64,000 nt of DNA from Pantoea sp. AS-PWVM4 (GTDB lineage: Bacteria > Pseudomonadota > Gammaproteobacteria > Enterobacterales > Enterobacteriaceae). The stretch lies in assembly GCF_000468095.1 (NCBI RefSeq), contig NZ_ASZC01000013.1, positions 1 through 64,000 on the forward strand, written 5' to 3'. Under the pieces are notes generated by a model that was given only the letters and a program-made list of their open reading frames with translations, searched no databases and was not told the origin of the DNA. Position numbers and translations under genes: made by a program. Positions 37,665 through 48,852 of this stretch are shown here, piece by piece (the first letter of the stretch is position 1; the number at the start of each line of letters is the position of its first letter).

Positions 37665-39091
37665 TACTGACCACCCAGCAGATCGCGAGCATTCCAGTGC
37701 GGGAAGTGACGACGAATCAACGCATTCAGCTCCAGCTCGAACTCGCTGAACTGGCTTGCCTGGGCGCGGTTAGCGCTTTGCGGTTCTTCAATCAATCCGG
37801 CACCCACGGTAACGTTGCTCAGACGATCGATAAAAATCATGCCGCCCGTCACCGGATTGTCGCGATATTTGTCCAGCACCATCGGCTCATCAAAAGTGAC
37901 TTCCACCAGACCAATACCGTTGAGCGGCAGACTGTCGGCGCTGCGTTTTTCCAGCGTGTTAATGTCGAACTGATGGATCACTTTTTCCACCCGGCCACGC
38001 GCTTTCTTACCGGCGATCTTCACGTCATAGCTCTGGCCCGGCTGTAGCGGCTGCTCGGCCATCCACACCACGTTAACGGTGGCGGATTGCACCGATTTCA
38101 GCTCGGCTCCCGCATCAACCAGCAGGTCACCACGGCTGATGTCGATCTCGTCTTCCAGCACCAGGGTAATGGCTTCTCCGGCAGCAGCTTCCTGCAAATC
38201 GCCATCAAAGGTCACGATGCGCGCAATCGTCGATTCCACGCCCGATGGCAGCACCTTGACGCGCTGGCCGACCTTGACCACACCTGACGCCAGCGTACCG
38301 GCATAGCCACGGAAATCGAGGTTTGGACGGTTCACGTACTGCACCGGGAAACGCATCGGCTGATGATCCACCACGCGCTTCAGTTCCACCGTTTCAAGCA
38401 CGTCGAGCAGGGTCGGGCCGCTGTACCACGGCATGGTTTCGCTCGGCGATGCTACGTTATCCCCTTCCAGCGCCGACATCGGTACAAAGCGAATATCGAG
38501 GTCTTCTGGCAACTGCGCGGCGAAATCGAGGTAGTCCTGTTTGATCTGTTCAAACACGTCCTGTTTGTACGCCACCAGATCCATTTTGTTGATCGCCACC
38601 ACCAGATGCTTGATGCCGAGCAGTGTGGAGATAAAGCTGTGACGGCGGGTCTGATCCAGCACGCCTTTACGCGCATCGATCAACAGGATCGCCAGATCAC
38701 AGGTGGACGCACCGGTCGCCATATTCCGGGTGTACTGCTCATGTCCCGGCGTGTCGGCGATGATAAATTTGCGCTTCTCGGTCGAGAAATAACGATAGGC
38801 CACATCAATGGTGATGCCCTGCTCGCGCTCGGCCTGCAAACCATCCACCAGCAGCGCCAGATCGAGTTTCTCGCCCTGGGTGCCATGACGTTTGCTGTCG
38901 TTGTGCAGCGAAGAGAGCTGATCTTCATAAATCTGGCGGGTATCGTGCAGCAGACGGCCAATCAGCGTACTTTTGCCATCGTCAACGCTACCGCAAGTCA
39001 GGAAACGCAGCAGGCTTTTATGTTGTTGCGCGGTCAGCCAGGCTTCCACGCCGCCCTGATCGGCAATCTGTTGTGCAATAACGGTATTCAT
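37664..39091 (-). CDS. cysN: Sulfate adenylyltransferase subunit 1
   Basis: 475 residues (E. coli 475). The EF-Tu-like GTPase subunit couples GTP hydrolysis to APS formation. G1 is Gly-Ser-Val-Asp-Asp-Gly-Lys-Ser (34-41), G3 Asp-Thr-Pro-Gly-His-Glu-Gln-Tyr and G4 Asn-Lys-Met-Asp. Two beta-barrel domains follow. It is 10 bp from cysD and overlaps cysC. Confidence 0.98.
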   Translation of the reverse strand: MNTVIAQQIADQGGVEAWLTAQQHKSLLRFLTCGSVDDGKSTLIGRLLHDTRQIYEDQLSSLHNDSKRHGTQGEKLDLALLVDGLQAEREQGITIDVAYRYFSTEKRKFIIADTPGHEQYTRNMATGASTCDLAILLIDARKGVLDQTRRHSFISTLLGIKHLVVAINKMDLVAYKQDVFEQIKQDYLDFAAQLPEDLDIRFVPMSALEGDNVASPSETMPWYSGPTLLDVLETVELKRVVDHQPMRFPVQYVNRPNLDFRGYAGTLASGVVKVGQRVKVLPSGVESTIARIVTFDGDLQEAAAGEAITLVLEDEIDISRGDLLVDAGAELKSVQSATVNVVWMAEQPLQPGQSYDVKIAGKKARGRVEKVIHQFDINTLEKRSADSLPLNGIGLVEVTFDEPMVLDKYRDNPVTGGMIFIDRLSNVTVGAGLIEEPQSANRAQASQFSEFELELNALIRRHFPHWNARDLLGGQ

Positions 39092-39101
39092 CTGCGTCTC
39101 C

Positions 39102-40010
39102 TTAGAAATAACCCTGACGTTTCTTCAGTTCCATCGAACCGGCCTGGTCGCGGTCAATCACACGACCCTGGCGTTCGCTGGTAGTGGAGACCAGCATCTC
39201 TTCAATAATTTCCGGCAACGTTTGTGCTTCGGACTCCACCGCACCGGTCAGCGGCCAGCAGCCGAGGGTACGGAAACGCACCATACGCTGTTTGATCACT
39301 TCGCCCGGTTGCAGGTCGATGCGGTCATCATCCACCATCATCAACATGCCATCGCGCTCCAGTACCGGACGTGGTGCCGCGAGATACAGTGGCACAATCT
39401 CGATGTTTTCGAGGAAGATGTACTGCCAGATATCCAGTTCGGTCCAGTTGGAGAGCGGGAATACGCGAATGCTCTCACCTTTGTTAATCTGGCCGTTGTA
39501 GTTGTGCCACAGCTCCGGGCGCTGGTTTTTCGGATCCCAACGGTGGAAGCGGTCGCGAAACGAATAGATACGCTCTTTGGCGCGGGATTTCTCCTCATCG
39601 CGACGCGCGCCACCAAAGGCCGCATCGAAGCCATATTTGTTCAGCGCCTGTTTCAGGCCTTCGGTTTTCATGATGTCGGTGTGCTTAGCGCTGCCATGCA
39701 CAAACGGGTTGATGCCCATAGCGACCCCTTCCGGGTTACGGTGCACCAGCAGTTCTGCACCCATCGCCTTGACGGTGCGATCGCGAAACTCGTACATTTC
39801 GCGAAATTTCCAGCCGGTATCAACATGCAGCAGCGGAAATGGCAGCGTACCCGGATAGAAGGCTTTACGCGCCAGATGCAGCATCACCGAGGAGTCTTTG
39901 CCGATGGAGTACATCATCACCGGATTACTGAACTCGGCCGCCACCTCGCGGATGATATGGATACTCTCTGCCTCCAGTTGGCGCAGATGAGTGAGTCGGT
40001 TTTGGTCCAT
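39102..40010 (-). CDS. cysD: Sulfate adenylyltransferase subunit 2
   Basis: 302 residues (E. coli 302). The catalytic ATP pyrophosphatase subunit forms APS from ATP and sulfate. The PP-loop is [12 protein letters not shown], and [15 protein letters not shown] is conserved. It follows cysG by 9 bp, so siroheme synthesis and sulfate activation are on one transcript here. Confidence 0.98.
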   Translation of the reverse strand: MDQNRLTHLRQLEAESIHIIREVAAEFSNPVMMYSIGKDSSVMLHLARKAFYPGTLPFPLLHVDTGWKFREMYEFRDRTVKAMGAELLVHRNPEGVAMGINPFVHGSAKHTDIMKTEGLKQALNKYGFDAAFGGARRDEEKSRAKERIYSFRDRFHRWDPKNQRPELWHNYNGQINKGESIRVFPLSNWTELDIWQYIFLENIEIVPLYLAAPRPVLERDGMLMMVDDDRIDLQPGEVIKQRMVRFRTLGCWPLTGAVESEAQTLPEIIEEMLVSTTSERQGRVIDRDQAGSMELKKRQGYF

Positions 40011-40019
40011 AATTTTTCC

Positions 40020-41435
40020 TCAAGCCAAATTGACAACGGCGGACTCGCGAGTCCCCTGCTGTGCTGAATGTTGAAACCAGGCGAGTTGCCCGTGCAAATT
40101 CACAACTTCACCAATCACCAGCAAGGCTGGTGTCGGCGCGACGGCGGCCAGCGCCTCCAACTGGTCTAAGGTGCCGGTCAGCACCTGTTGATCCTGACGC
40201 GTACCGCGACCAATCACCGCGACAGGTGTCGCCGGATCGCGCCCATGTTCTATCAGTCCGGTGGCTATTTCCGCCGCCTTCACCGTGCCCATATAGATCG
40301 CCAGCGTCTGACGTGCGCGTGCCAGTGACGGCCAGTCGATGCCGTTGCTGTCTGCGCGGCACTGACCGGTAATAAACATCACGCTCTGCGCATGGTCACG
40401 GTGAGTTAAAGGGATACCGGCATAGGCGGTTGCGCCTGCGGCTGCGGTAATACCCGGCACCACCTGAAACGGGATACCGGCAGCTTTGGCGGCCTGTAAC
40501 TCTTCGCCGCCACGGCCAAAAATAAAGGGATCGCCACCTTTCAGGCGCACCACGCGTTTACCTTGCTGCGCCAGTTGCACCAGCAGGCGATTCGTCTCTT
40601 CCTGCGGGACGGAATGAGCACCGGCGCGTTTGCCAACACAAATCCGGTCAGCATCACGACGCACCAGTTCCAGCACCTCATCACTGACCAGATGGTCATA
40701 CAGCACCACATCGGCCAGTTGCATGACCTGCAAGCCACGCAGGGTCAGCAAACCACTGTCGCCAGGGCCTGCGCCCACCAGGGTAATTTCGCCCTGATTG
40801 TCACTGTCGTCTTCCAGCTCGCGATCCAGGGTGCGACGCGCTTCATTGACGTTACCCGCCGCCATCTGGCTGGCAAACAGGCCGTTAAAGGCACGTTCCC
40901 AGAAACGGCGGCGTTCTGACATCTGGCGGTAACGCTGTTTCACTTTGTCACGCCATTGCCCGGCAACCTCGGCCATTTGCCCAAGGTTGGCCGGCAGCAG
41001 CGCTTCAATTTTTTCCCGCAGCAGGCGAGCCAACACCGGCGCGGTGCCACTGGAGGAGATCGCCACCACCAGCGGCGAACGATCGACAATCGAGGGAAAG
41101 ATAAAGCTGCATTTCGGCTGGTCGTCCACCACGTTCACCAGCTTGTGACGCGCGTTGGCTGCTTCATATACCTGGCTGTTGAGGGCGTTGTCATCGGTGG
41201 CGGCAATCACCAGAAACACGCCATCCAACTGCGCCGCATCAAAGGTCTGTGCAATCCACTCAATCGCCGCAATCTCATGCAGCGCCTGCAACTCATGACC
41301 CAGCTCACGCGCAGCGACCAGCACGCGTGCCCCGGCACGTTGCAGCAGCTCGATTTTGCGCGCAGCAATGTCGCCACCGCCGACAACCAGCACCGGACGG
41401 TTTTTGAGATCGGCAAAAAGAGGCAGATAATCCAC
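40020..41435 (-). CDS. cysG: Siroheme synthase CysG (trifunctional)
   Basis: 471 residues (E. coli 457) from a GTG at 41435, with AAGG five bases upstream; the product then begins Asp-Tyr-Leu-Pro-Leu-Phe like the family. An upstream ATG would add 46 unrelated residues. The N-terminal module (about 1-210) is the NAD-dependent precorrin-2 dehydrogenase/ferrochelatase with Val-Gly-Gly-Gly-Asp (18-22). The C-terminal module is the SAM-dependent uroporphyrinogen methyltransferase, with Val-Gly-Ala-Gly-Pro-Gly-Asp and [13 protein letters not shown]. It makes siroheme for CysI. Its linkage to cysDNC, rather than to nirBD as in E. coli, suits a sulfur role. Confidence 0.97.
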   Translation of the reverse strand: MDYLPLFADLKNRPVLVVGGGDIAARKIELLQRAGARVLVAARELGHELQALHEIAAIEWIAQTFDAAQLDGVFLVIAATDDNALNSQVYEAANARHKLVNVVDDQPKCSFIFPSIVDRSPLVVAISSSGTAPVLARLLREKIEALLPANLGQMAEVAGQWRDKVKQRYRQMSERRRFWERAFNGLFASQMAAGNVNEARRTLDRELEDDSDNQGEITLVGAGPGDSGLLTLRGLQVMQLADVVLYDHLVSDEVLELVRRDADRICVGKRAGAHSVPQEETNRLLVQLAQQGKRVVRLKGGDPFIFGRGGEELQAAKAAGIPFQVVPGITAAAGATAYAGIPLTHRDHAQSVMFITGQCRADSNGIDWPSLARARQTLAIYMGTVKAAEIATGLIEHGRDPATPVAVIGRGTRQDQQVLTGTLDQLEALAAVAPTPALLVIGEVVNLHGQLAWFQHSAQQGTRESAVVNLA

Positions 41436-41469
41436 GTTAACCTTGTCAGTTTTACAATAAGTTAACGCG

Positions 41470-41536
41470 ACTATACGTCCCTGCCTTCTGGCAGATGAAA
41501 TTACGAATTGGAATGAGTAGTTACCGAATGGAATAA
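41470..41536 (-). promoter_or_regulatory. Probable CysB-type promoter of cysGDNC
   Basis: Minus strand -10 TATAGT (41475-41470) has no recognisable -35 at 17 bp, which suggests activator dependence. Directly upstream are two similar 16-bp direct repeats, TTACGAATTGGAATGA (41501-41516) and TTACCGAATGGAATAA (41521-41536), 20 bp apart, i.e. on one DNA face. CysB activates cys promoters from such positions; assigning these repeats to CysB is inference. Confidence 0.5.
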
Positions 41537-41681
41537 CGGGCCGGGATTGTTGAGAACATTTTGTGCTTAGCAAATGATATTGCTGGCGTTTCGGAGCAAT
41601 TCAAATTGTGTAATACCGGTCACAGTTTCATACTAAAGCAGATTTTTTTTAGCATGACGGGATGTCAGAAAAGGACACACT

Positions 41682-42701
41682 ATGTTTGCCACCCTCCGCC
41701 GCGCCCTGCTGGCAGCAGTGATAGCGGGCGGTTTTCCTCTCCTTGCTCAGGCCACAGACAGCGTACCGGGGCAGTTTGCCGAACAACAATTGCGCCATAT
41801 CGCAACCTATTTTCCAGGCCGGATGAGTGGTAGCCCGGCAGAGCTGATGACGGCGGATTACCTGCGTCAGCAGTTCACTCAGCTAGGTTATCAGAGCAAT
41901 ACCCGTCAGTTTAATACCGGTTATAACTGGCGCGAAAAACAGGGTCAGATGCGCTGGCACAAAGTCACTGCCACTTCGGTGATCGCCGCGCGTGCCGGTA
42001 GCGCGCCACAGGAGATCCTGATCGTGGCGCATCTTGATACCTGGACGCCACTCAGCAGCCGTGAAACCGACAACAACCTTGGCGGTCTGCGTTTACAGGG
42101 CGTGGATGACAACGCCTCCGGCCTTGGCGTAATGCTGGAGCTGGCGCAACAGTTAAGCAAAACGCCGTTGCATTATGGCGTGCGCTTTGTGGCGCTGAGT
42201 GCCGGTGAAACCGGGCTGCACGGGATGGATGATTATCTGTCGCGTATGGATGCCAAAGAGAAGAAAAACACCCTGTTGGTGATTGATCTGAACAGTTTGA
42301 TCGTGGGTGATCATCTTTACTTTAACAGCGGGATCAATACCCCCTCCGCCGTGCGTAAGCAAACCAGCGGCCGTGCCGTGCAACTGGCGCACCGTCTGGG
42401 GATATCTGCTGTGACCCATACCTTAACCGCACGGGATTATCCGGGTGTGAATCCCTTCGATAAAGCCGGGTTGCCGCTGCTGGACGTGACGGCCAGCAAC
42501 TGGGCGCTGGGTAATAAAGATGGCCAACAGCAGCGCGCACGCAGCCGCCACTTCCCGGATGGCAGCGTACGCCACCAAACCGAGCGTGATAGTTTGAACT
42601 ATCTCGACCACTGGCTACCAGGGCGTATCACGCAACGCACGCGTGATAGCGTGAAAATTCTGTTGCCACTGCTCACCGAGCTGGCGAATCCAACAACCTG
42701 A
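41682..42701 (+). CDS. iap: Aminopeptidase Iap (M28 family)
   Basis: 339 residues (E. coli 345). A signal peptide ends near Ala24 (Leu-Ala-Gln-Ala), so the enzyme is periplasmic. M28 metal ligands are visible in Val-Ala-His-Leu-Asp-Thr (His118), Val-Asp-Asp-Asn-Ala-Ser-Gly (Asp142/143) and Gly-Glu-Thr-Gly (Glu176). In E. coli Iap trims the N-terminal Arg of alkaline phosphatase to give isozymes. It diverges from cysG, and 9 bp later comes the YciI-like gene. No CRISPR array follows it, unlike in E. coli K-12. Confidence 0.93.
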   Translation: MFATLRRALLAAVIAGGFPLLAQATDSVPGQFAEQQLRHIATYFPGRMSGSPAELMTADYLRQQFTQLGYQSNTRQFNTGYNWREKQGQMRWHKVTATSVIAARAGSAPQEILIVAHLDTWTPLSSRETDNNLGGLRLQGVDDNASGLGVMLELAQQLSKTPLHYGVRFVALSAGETGLHGMDDYLSRMDAKEKKNTLLVIDLNSLIVGDHLYFNSGINTPSAVRKQTSGRAVQLAHRLGISAVTHTLTARDYPGVNPFDKAGLPLLDVTASNWALGNKDGQQQRARSRHFPDGSVRHQTERDSLNYLDHWLPGRITQRTRDSVKILLPLLTELANPTT

Positions 42702-42710
42702 GGATCTGAT

Positions 42711-42995
42711 ATGTACGTGGTTTATCTGAACTATTTCCGCCCGGTGGCCGAAGTGGAAACGCTGCTCGCGCCACATATTGCGTGGCTGGATCGCTATTTC
42801 GCCAGCGGCGCGTTTATTGCGGCTGGACGTAAAGATCCGCGTACCGGCGGCATGGTGCTGGTGAAGGATATGGAACGTGCTGAGTTGGATGCGATCCTGG
42901 CGGAAGACCCCTTTGTCGCGGTGGCGAATTACGACGTAACCAGGGTGAATGTGACGCGTGCCAGTGAGGCATTTGCGGCATTAACTGGAATTTAA
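42711..42995 (+). CDS. YciI-like protein
   Basis: 94 residues of the YCII-related ferredoxin-like fold. It begins Tyr-Val-Val-Tyr-Leu-Asn-Tyr, has the conserved His in Pro-His-Ile-Ala-Trp-Leu-Asp-Arg, then Gly-Ala-Phe-Ile-Ala-Ala-Gly-Arg-Lys-Asp-Pro-Arg-Thr-Gly-Gly, and Asp-Pro-Phe. Family members are small dimers, some with dehalogenase-like or chaperone-like roles, and the function of this one is unknown. It is probably co-transcribed with iap. A palindromic repeat follows its stop. Confidence 0.85.
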   Translation: MYVVYLNYFRPVAEVETLLAPHIAWLDRYFASGAFIAAGRKDPRTGGMVLVKDMERAELDAILAEDPFVAVANYDVTRVNVTRASEAFAALTGI

Positions 42996-43003
42996 TCACC
43001 GAA

Positions 43004-43065
43004 CCGTAGCGGCGCGATTTATCGCGCGTCTTTTAAACACCGCGCGATAAATCGCGCCGCTACGG
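43004..43065. repeat. REP-like palindromic pair, locus 2
   Basis: The cleanest copy: arms 43006-43027 and 43042-43063 of the 22-bp unit are perfect inverse complements, extended by CC/GG at the outside, around a 14-bp centre. It lies between the convergent YciI-like gene and cysH and could fold as a strong transcript-end hairpin. Confidence 0.93.
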
Positions 43066-43073
43066 TGAGAAGA

Positions 43074-43808
43074 TTAACCTTCGTGAAGGCCGCACTCGCG
43101 CTTCAGCCCAAAGAAACGTGTTTCCTCTTCCGCCATCCCCGGCTCCCACTTCTTGGTGGTATGCGTATCTCCGACAGACAGATAGCCTTCGTCCCACAAT
43201 GGATGGTATTTCAGACCATGCTGTTTCAGGTACTGATGTACCTGGCGGTTATCCCAGTCGATAATCGGCAGCACTTTAAATACGCCACGCTGAATCGCCA
43301 GCACCGGCAAATGCGCGCGGCTGCCGGACTGATCGCGCCGCAGACCCGCAAACCAGGTTTGCGCTCCTAACGTTTCCAGCGCGCGGTTCATCGGTTCCAC
43401 TTTGTTGATTTGGTTGTATTTCTCGATCCCTTCGACGCCCTGCTCCCACAACTTGCCGTAGCGTGCTTCCTGCCAGGCCGGTGAGGTTTCCGCACGGAAC
43501 ACCTGGAGATTCAGGTTGAGCTTATCGGTCAGCTCATCGATAAAGCGATAGGTTTCCGGGAACAGATAACCGGTATCCGTGAGGATCACCGGAATATCCG
43601 GCTGTTGTTGCGTCACCATATGCAGCAACACCGCCGCCTGAATACCAAAGCTGGACGACAGCACAAACGCGCCAGGCAACTGCTTCAGTGCCCAGCCCAG
43701 ACGCTCTTCTGCCGATTGTTTTTCCAGCTGCGCGTTGGTTTCCGCCAGCGCCATCACACGATCAATTTTGGGTAAATCATTCAGTGCTGCGAGATCGAGT
43801 ACCGTCAT
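43074..43808 (-). CDS. cysH: PAPS reductase
   Basis: 244 residues from the ATG at 43808, the E. coli length. It reduces PAPS to sulfite with thioredoxin. The PP-loop-like Ser-Ser-Ser-Phe-Gly-Ile-Gln-Ala-Ala is present, and the C-terminus carries the catalytic Cys239 in Lys-Arg-Glu-Cys-Gly-Leu-His-Glu-Gly. There is no Fe-S CC pair, so PAPS rather than APS is the substrate. Its start overlaps the cysI stop by ATGA. Confidence 0.98.
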   Translation of the reverse strand: MTVLDLAALNDLPKIDRVMALAETNAQLEKQSAEERLGWALKQLPGAFVLSSSFGIQAAVLLHMVTQQQPDIPVILTDTGYLFPETYRFIDELTDKLNLNLQVFRAETSPAWQEARYGKLWEQGVEGIEKYNQINKVEPMNRALETLGAQTWFAGLRRDQSGSRAHLPVLAIQRGVFKVLPIIDWDNRQVHQYLKQHGLKYHPLWDEGYLSVGDTHTTKKWEPGMAEEETRFFGLKRECGLHEG

Positions 43809-45529
43809 ACTGCCTCCGGGTCCCAAAAATCACGGGCGGGGTCAACCACTGGCTTCACGATGCCCGCGCGAATCACGAAGTCGCCAAAACCTTCTTCACC
43901 GTTACGCTCTTTTGCCCAGCGTCCAACCAGCTCATCAATGCTGGCGAGGATCTCCCCTTCGTTGATGTTCTCACGATACATGCGCGGAATACGGGTGCCG
44001 ATGCGGTTGCCGCCAATATGCAGGTTATAACGACCTGGTGCTTTACCCACCAGACCGATTTCGGCCAGCATGGCACGGCCACAGCCGTTAGGACAACCGG
44101 TAACGCGTAACACTATGTGCTCATCACCCACGCCGTGGCCGTGCATGATCTCTTCGACCCTGGTCACAAATGAAGGCAGGAAACGTTCGGCTTCAGCCAT
44201 CGCCAGCGGGCAAGTAGGGAAAGATACACAGGCCATCGAGTTTTCACGTTGCGGCGTCACCTGCTCCATCAAACCGTGTTCACGAGCAATGGCTTCAATC
44301 TGCGCTTTCTGTTTCTCCGGCACGCCCGCCACAATCAGGTTTTGGTTAGCGGTGAGGCGGAAATCGCCCTGATGTACTTTGGCGATTTCGGCAATGCCGC
44401 GCTTCAGTGGACGGCCCGGATAATCCAGCAGACGGCCGTTTTCAATAAACAGCGTCAGGTGCCACTTCTTATCGACGCCTTTGATCCAGCCAATACGATC
44501 GCCACGGCTAGTGAATTCGTACGGACGCGTCGGACCGAAAGTGATACCGGCACGTTTTTCCACTTCAGCTTTAAAGGTTTCCACGCCCACGCGCTCCAGC
44601 GTGTATTTGGTTTTGGCGTTTTTACGATCGGTACGGTTGCCCCAGTCACGCTGGGTGGTCACCACCGCCGCCGCGACATCAAGGATCTTCTCCACCGGCA
44701 GGAAACCAAACTCGCTGGCGGTGCGCGCATAGGTGGCTTTGTTACCGTGATCGATCGACAGGCCACCGCCCACCAGCAGGTTAAAGCCCACCAGCTTGCC
44801 CTTCTCGGCGATGGCGATGAAGTTGAGATCGTTAGCGTGCAGATCCACGTCGTTATGCGGCGGGATCACCACCGTGGTTTTGAACTTACGTGGCAGGTAA
44901 GTTTCACCTAGGATCGGCTCCTCATCGGTGGTGGCAACCTTCTCCTGATCCCACCAGATCTCAGCATAGGCGCGCGTTTTCGGCAGCAGATGCTCCGACA
45001 GTTTTTTCGCCCACTCGTAAGCTTCCTGATGCAGCGCCGACTCCACCGGGTTCGAGGTACAGAGCACGTTACGGTTTACGTCGTTGGCAGTTGCTAACGC
45101 ATCGAGGCCCACTTCATGCAGCATCTGATGTGTCGGTTTCACGTTCTTCTTCAGAATGCCGTGAAACTGGAACGTCTGGCGGTTGGTCAGGCGGATGCTG
45201 CCATAAATGGTTTTTTCGGTGGCAAACTTATCAATCGCCAGCCACTGGGTTGGCGTGATGATGCCGCCCGGCAGACGGCAGCGCAGCATCATGGCATGAC
45301 GCGGTTCGAGTTTCTGCGCCGCACGTTCCGCACGGATATCACGATCATCCTGCTGGTACATGCCGTGGAAACGGATCAGCAGGAAGTTATCGCCATTAAA
45401 GCCACCGGTCAGGCCATCGTCGAGATCTTCGAGAATGGTGCCGCGCAGATAGTTGCTTTGTTTTTTCAGGCGCTCGGCGTCAACAAGCTTGCCTTCAACG
45501 ACCAGCGGTCCAGGGTGTTTTTCACTCAT
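43805..45529 (-). CDS. cysI: Sulfite reductase hemoprotein (beta) subunit
   Basis: 574 residues (E. coli 570). It carries siroheme and a [4Fe-4S] cluster and makes the six-electron reduction of sulfite to sulfide. Cluster cysteines lie in Cys-Val-Ser-Phe-Pro-Thr-Cys and Cys-Pro-Asn-Gly-Cys-Gly-Arg. Siroheme comes from CysG. It overlaps cysJ by one base and cysH by four. Confidence 0.98.
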   Translation of the reverse strand: MSEKHPGPLVVEGKLVDAERLKKQSNYLRGTILEDLDDGLTGGFNGDNFLLIRFHGMYQQDDRDIRAERAAQKLEPRHAMMLRCRLPGGIITPTQWLAIDKFATEKTIYGSIRLTNRQTFQFHGILKKNVKPTHQMLHEVGLDALATANDVNRNVLCTSNPVESALHQEAYEWAKKLSEHLLPKTRAYAEIWWDQEKVATTDEEPILGETYLPRKFKTTVVIPPHNDVDLHANDLNFIAIAEKGKLVGFNLLVGGGLSIDHGNKATYARTASEFGFLPVEKILDVAAAVVTTQRDWGNRTDRKNAKTKYTLERVGVETFKAEVEKRAGITFGPTRPYEFTSRGDRIGWIKGVDKKWHLTLFIENGRLLDYPGRPLKRGIAEIAKVHQGDFRLTANQNLIVAGVPEKQKAQIEAIAREHGLMEQVTPQRENSMACVSFPTCPLAMAEAERFLPSFVTRVEEIMHGHGVGDEHIVLRVTGCPNGCGRAMLAEIGLVGKAPGRYNLHIGGNRIGTRIPRMYRENINEGEILASIDELVGRWAKERNGEEGFGDFVIRAGIVKPVVDPARDFWDPEAV

Positions 45530-47334
45530 TAGTAAACGTCTCGCTGATAACGGCGCTCAATGCGCAGCTCACTTAAAAACTCGTCAGCCGTTTCACGATC
45601 CATTGCACCGTGCTCGACCACCACATCCAGTAATGCCTGCTCAACGTCTTTCGCCATGCGATTGGCGTCGCCGCAGACGTAAAGGTGTGCGCCCTCTTCG
45701 ATCCAGCGCCACACTTCCGCACCTTTAGCGCGGATCTTATCTTGTACGTAAATCTTCTCCGCCTGATCGCGCGACCAGGCAAGGTCGATATTGGTCAGCA
45801 AGCCGTCTTTGACATACTTCTGCCATTCAACCTGATACAGGAAATCGTCGGTGAAGTGCGGGTTGCCGAAGAACAACCAGTTTTTACCGCCTGCCCCCTC
45901 ATTATCGCGCTGCTGCATAAAAGCGCGGAACGGCGCAATACCGGTGCCCGGACCGATCATAATCACCGGGGTTTCCGGGTTGGCAGGCAGACGGAAGTTA
46001 TCGTTATGTTCGATAAATACCCGGATGTCACTGTCTTCTTCCAGACGATCCGCCAGCCAGGTGGAAGCACCGCCACCACGCTGACGTCCCTCAATCTCGT
46101 AGCGCACCGCACCCACCGTGATATGCACTTCAGTCTCGTTCTCAGCCTGTGAAGAGGCGATGGAGTAGAGTCGTGGCGTCAAAGGACGCAGCAGGCTGGT
46201 CAACTGTTCTGCATTCAATTCAGTCGGAGCCTGACGCACCATATCGACAATCGGCAGGCTCTGCGCGTAGTGCTGGAGTTTCGGCTTATCACCGACCAGC
46301 GCCAGCAGCGCATCGTTACGTGACAACGCGGCGTAGTGTTCAACGATCTGCGGTGTATTAACCGTCAGCTCAAAATGACGTTGCAGTGCCTCCGCCAGCG
46401 GCAAGGTCTCACCGTGGATCGTCACCGGCTCATCGCCTTTCAGCCACAACAATTCCAGCAACTCTTTAACCAGCGCCGGATCGTTTTCAAACCAGACACC
46501 GAGGGCATCGCCCGGCTGGTAACGCAGACCGGAATCACCGAGATCGATTTCGATATGACGCACATCTTTATCGGAATCACGGCCAGTAATTTTCTGGTTT
46601 ACGGCAAAGCTGGCAGTCAGCGGAGCTTCTTTGCTGTAGGGGCTGCTGTGGATTTCATTAATGCTACCCGCAGCGGTTACTGCTGCCACGGCTGGCGCTT
46701 CGCTCGGCACTCGCGCTTTGAGGATGTCGGTGATCTGCTTACGCCAGGCGCTTGCCTGCTCCGCATATTCCACATCGGCATCGACGCGATCCAGCAAACG
46801 TTCTGCGCCCAGTTCAGCCAGGCGGCTGTCGAAATCCTTACCGGCTTTGCTGAAGAATTCGTAGGAGGTGTCGCCCAGGCCGAATACGGCAAAGGCGGCG
46901 CCGTTCAGGGTTGGCGCTTTTTTCGACATCAGGAATTTATGTAACGCCACTGCTTCTTCTGGTGGCTCGCCTTCGCCCTGGGTGGAGGTCACCACCACCA
47001 GCAGTTTTTCCTGGCCGATTTGTTTAAATTTGTAGTCACCAGCATTGACCAGATTGACGCTCAGTTTTGCCGCCAGCAGGTCATCGCGCAGTTGTTCCGC
47101 CAGGCGACGGGCATTGCCGGTTTGCGATGCGGAGATCAACAGGATGGTCGGCGTCTCAGCCTGCACCGGTGCCGGTGTGGCAACGGCACCAGGCGTCTGG
47201 TTGACCATGCCCCAGAAATAACCCGAAAGCCATGCCATTTGGGTGGTAGAGAAATCGGTAGTCGCTGCCTGTAAGCGCGCGAGTTGCTCCGGGGTTAGCG
47301 GCAGCAGTGAACCTGGGGGTGCCTGAGTCGTCAT
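45529..47334 (-). CDS. cysJ: Sulfite reductase flavoprotein (alpha) subunit
   Basis: 601 residues (E. coli 599). An N-terminal flavodoxin domain (about 65-205, with Ser-Gln-Thr-Gly-Asn-Ala) precedes FAD and NADPH domains ([17 protein letters not shown], C-terminal Tyr). It passes NADPH electrons to CysI. It is first in cysJIH. Confidence 0.98.
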   Translation of the reverse strand: MTTQAPPGSLLPLTPEQLARLQAATTDFSTTQMAWLSGYFWGMVNQTPGAVATPAPVQAETPTILLISASQTGNARRLAEQLRDDLLAAKLSVNLVNAGDYKFKQIGQEKLLVVVTSTQGEGEPPEEAVALHKFLMSKKAPTLNGAAFAVFGLGDTSYEFFSKAGKDFDSRLAELGAERLLDRVDADVEYAEQASAWRKQITDILKARVPSEAPAVAAVTAAGSINEIHSSPYSKEAPLTASFAVNQKITGRDSDKDVRHIEIDLGDSGLRYQPGDALGVWFENDPALVKELLELLWLKGDEPVTIHGETLPLAEALQRHFELTVNTPQIVEHYAALSRNDALLALVGDKPKLQHYAQSLPIVDMVRQAPTELNAEQLTSLLRPLTPRLYSIASSQAENETEVHITVGAVRYEIEGRQRGGGASTWLADRLEEDSDIRVFIEHNDNFRLPANPETPVIMIGPGTGIAPFRAFMQQRDNEGAGGKNWLFFGNPHFTDDFLYQVEWQKYVKDGLLTNIDLAWSRDQAEKIYVQDKIRAKGAEVWRWIEEGAHLYVCGDANRMAKDVEQALLDVVVEHGAMDRETADEFLSELRIERRYQRDVY

Positions 47335-47629
47335 CGCGTTAAAAATTCCAGTATCAGAAGTCCGGACCGTAAAGTGGCGGAAGAGTGAATAGGTTACCGG
47401 CCCGTATATTAACGATTAAATAAAGCTTCGACATAATAAATAACCAAAATGACTAAGTGGTTTTTCGGGTAATGCTAACCAGCAAAAGTGGTAAATAAAG
47501 CAATTTATATTCAACGAGTTAATTTATCGCTTCTTCAGGCTGAGTGCGTAAAATGCCCTGTTCAGCGGTAACGGGTGCTAAAAATCTGTATTTCAGGTAG
47601 ACTTCAGCGGATTTTATGTTGAGGCCATT
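47335..47629. promoter_or_regulatory. cysJ-queD divergent intergenic region
   Basis: A 295-bp AT-rich region that must hold the cysJIH and queD promoters. Two related words, TAACCAAAATGACTAAGTGG (47441-47460) and TAACCAGCAAAAGTGG (47476-47491), could be binding half-sites, possibly for CysB. No promoter hexamers are convincing enough to place. Confidence 0.35.
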
Positions 47630-47989
47630 ATGTCTACCACGTTGTTTAAAGAGTTCCAGTTTGAAGCGGCGCACCGCTTACCTCATGTACCTGAGGGGCA
47701 TAAATGCGGTCGTTTGCACGGCCACTCCTTTCTGGTGCGGCTGGAAATTACCGGGGAAGTGGATGCTTATACCGGTTGGGTTATGGATTTTGCAGAATTG
47801 AAAGCGGCCTTTGCACCGCTCTATGATCGCCTCGATCATCACTATCTGAATGACATTCCCGGTCTGGAGAATCCCACCAGTGAAGTGCTGGCAAAATGGA
47901 TTTGGGATGAGATGAAGCCGATTCTGCCGGAATTGAGCGCTGTGATGATCAAAGAAACCTGCACCGCAGGTTGTGTCTATCGCGGCTAA
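47630..47989 (+). CDS. queD: 6-carboxytetrahydropterin synthase QueD
   Basis: 119 residues (E. coli 121). It converts dihydroneopterin triphosphate to 6-carboxytetrahydropterin, the second step to queuosine. Zinc ligands His15, His30 and His32 and catalytic Cys26 are in Ala-Ala-His-Arg-Leu and Lys-Cys-Gly-Arg-Leu-His-Gly-His. Glu108 in the Lys-Glu-Thr-Cys motif is also present. It converges on queE, the next enzyme of the pathway. Confidence 0.97.
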   Translation: MSTTLFKEFQFEAAHRLPHVPEGHKCGRLHGHSFLVRLEITGEVDAYTGWVMDFAELKAAFAPLYDRLDHHYLNDIPGLENPTSEVLAKWIWDEMKPILPELSAVMIKETCTAGCVYRG

Positions 47990-47994
47990 AAATC

Positions 47995-48066
47995 GTAGTG
48001 GCGCGATTTATCGCGCTTTTGCATTGGCGCTGCGGCCCAAAGATGCGCGATAAATCGCGCCGCTAC
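47995..48066. repeat. REP-like palindromic pair, locus 3
   Basis: Arms 47995-48016 (one mismatch) and 48045-48066 of the same 22-bp unit, inverted, between convergent queD and queE. They fill nearly the whole 85-bp gap. Confidence 0.92.
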
Positions 48067-48074
48067 GGGTGTCA

Positions 48075-48746
48075 TCAGGCGATATTGAGATATTTGTGGG
48101 TCTGCATCGACAAACGCCAGTTACGGGCGATGCAGGTTTCAATGCACAGTTTGGTCGCCGCATCACCCCGACTGATCGGCTGTAACGCGATAATACGCGG
48201 TTTCTCGTCATGCAATCCCGCCAGCAGCGCATCCAGCGCTTCAATATCCCGCACGCGCGCCACCGGATGTTTAATTTCATCAGCCCGCTGCAACGCCTGC
48301 GGCAGCACATCATAGCCACCGCGCATATTCACCTTAGGTGAAACCGTCACCCAGGTAGCGTCGGAACAACGAATTTCATGGGTACCACTGGTTTCAATCT
48401 GGCAGGCAAAGCCCGCTGCTTCCAGTGCGCTGGTCAGTGGGCGTAAATCGTAGATGGCCGGTTCACCACCGGTGATCACAATGTGGCGTGCCGTCCAACC
48501 CTGGCGCTGAATCGTCTCCAGCAGCATCGCCGGGTCCGCGTTGCCCCAGGCGTCGCTTTCCACTGTTTTGACCAGAATGTCACCAAGCGAGGTCTCCCGA
48601 TCTGCCAGCTTATCCCAGGTATGTTTGGTATCACACCAGCTACAGCCGACCGGACATCCCTGCAAACGGATGAACAGCGCCGGAACGCCCGTGTAAAAAC
48701 CTTCGCCCTGTAGTGTCTGGAACATTTCGTTAATCGGGTAGTACAT
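48075..48746 (-). CDS. queE: 7-carboxy-7-deazaguanine synthase QueE
   Basis: 223 residues (E. coli 223). A radical-SAM enzyme that contracts the pterin ring to CDG. The cluster motif is Cys31-x3-Cys35-x2-Cys38 in Gly-Cys-Pro-Val-Gly-Cys-Ser-Trp-Cys-Asp-Thr-Lys. Gly-Gly-Glu-Pro-Ala binds SAM. E. coli QueE also affects division under stress. The start Met-Tyr-Tyr-Pro-Ile-Asn-Glu matches the family. Confidence 0.97.
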   Translation of the reverse strand: MYYPINEMFQTLQGEGFYTGVPALFIRLQGCPVGCSWCDTKHTWDKLADRETSLGDILVKTVESDAWGNADPAMLLETIQRQGWTARHIVITGGEPAIYDLRPLTSALEAAGFACQIETSGTHEIRCSDATWVTVSPKVNMRGGYDVLPQALQRADEIKHPVARVRDIEALDALLAGLHDEKPRIIALQPISRGDAATKLCIETCIARNWRLSMQTHKYLNIA

Positions 48747-48820
48747 TTTTTACTCACTTCACTCATTCAAGGCGCAGATTATGGCAGATCTGTCACCGGT
48801 AACAACAGCGGCTTTACGTC

Positions 48821-48852
48821 AAAAATGCAAAAGCCCCGCCGGAGCGGGGCTT
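48821..48852 (-). terminator. Terminator after eno
   Basis: AAGCCCCGC-CGGA-GCGGGGCTT (48831-48852) reads on the minus strand into TTGCATTTTT, 41 bp past the eno stop. Confidence 0.9.
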
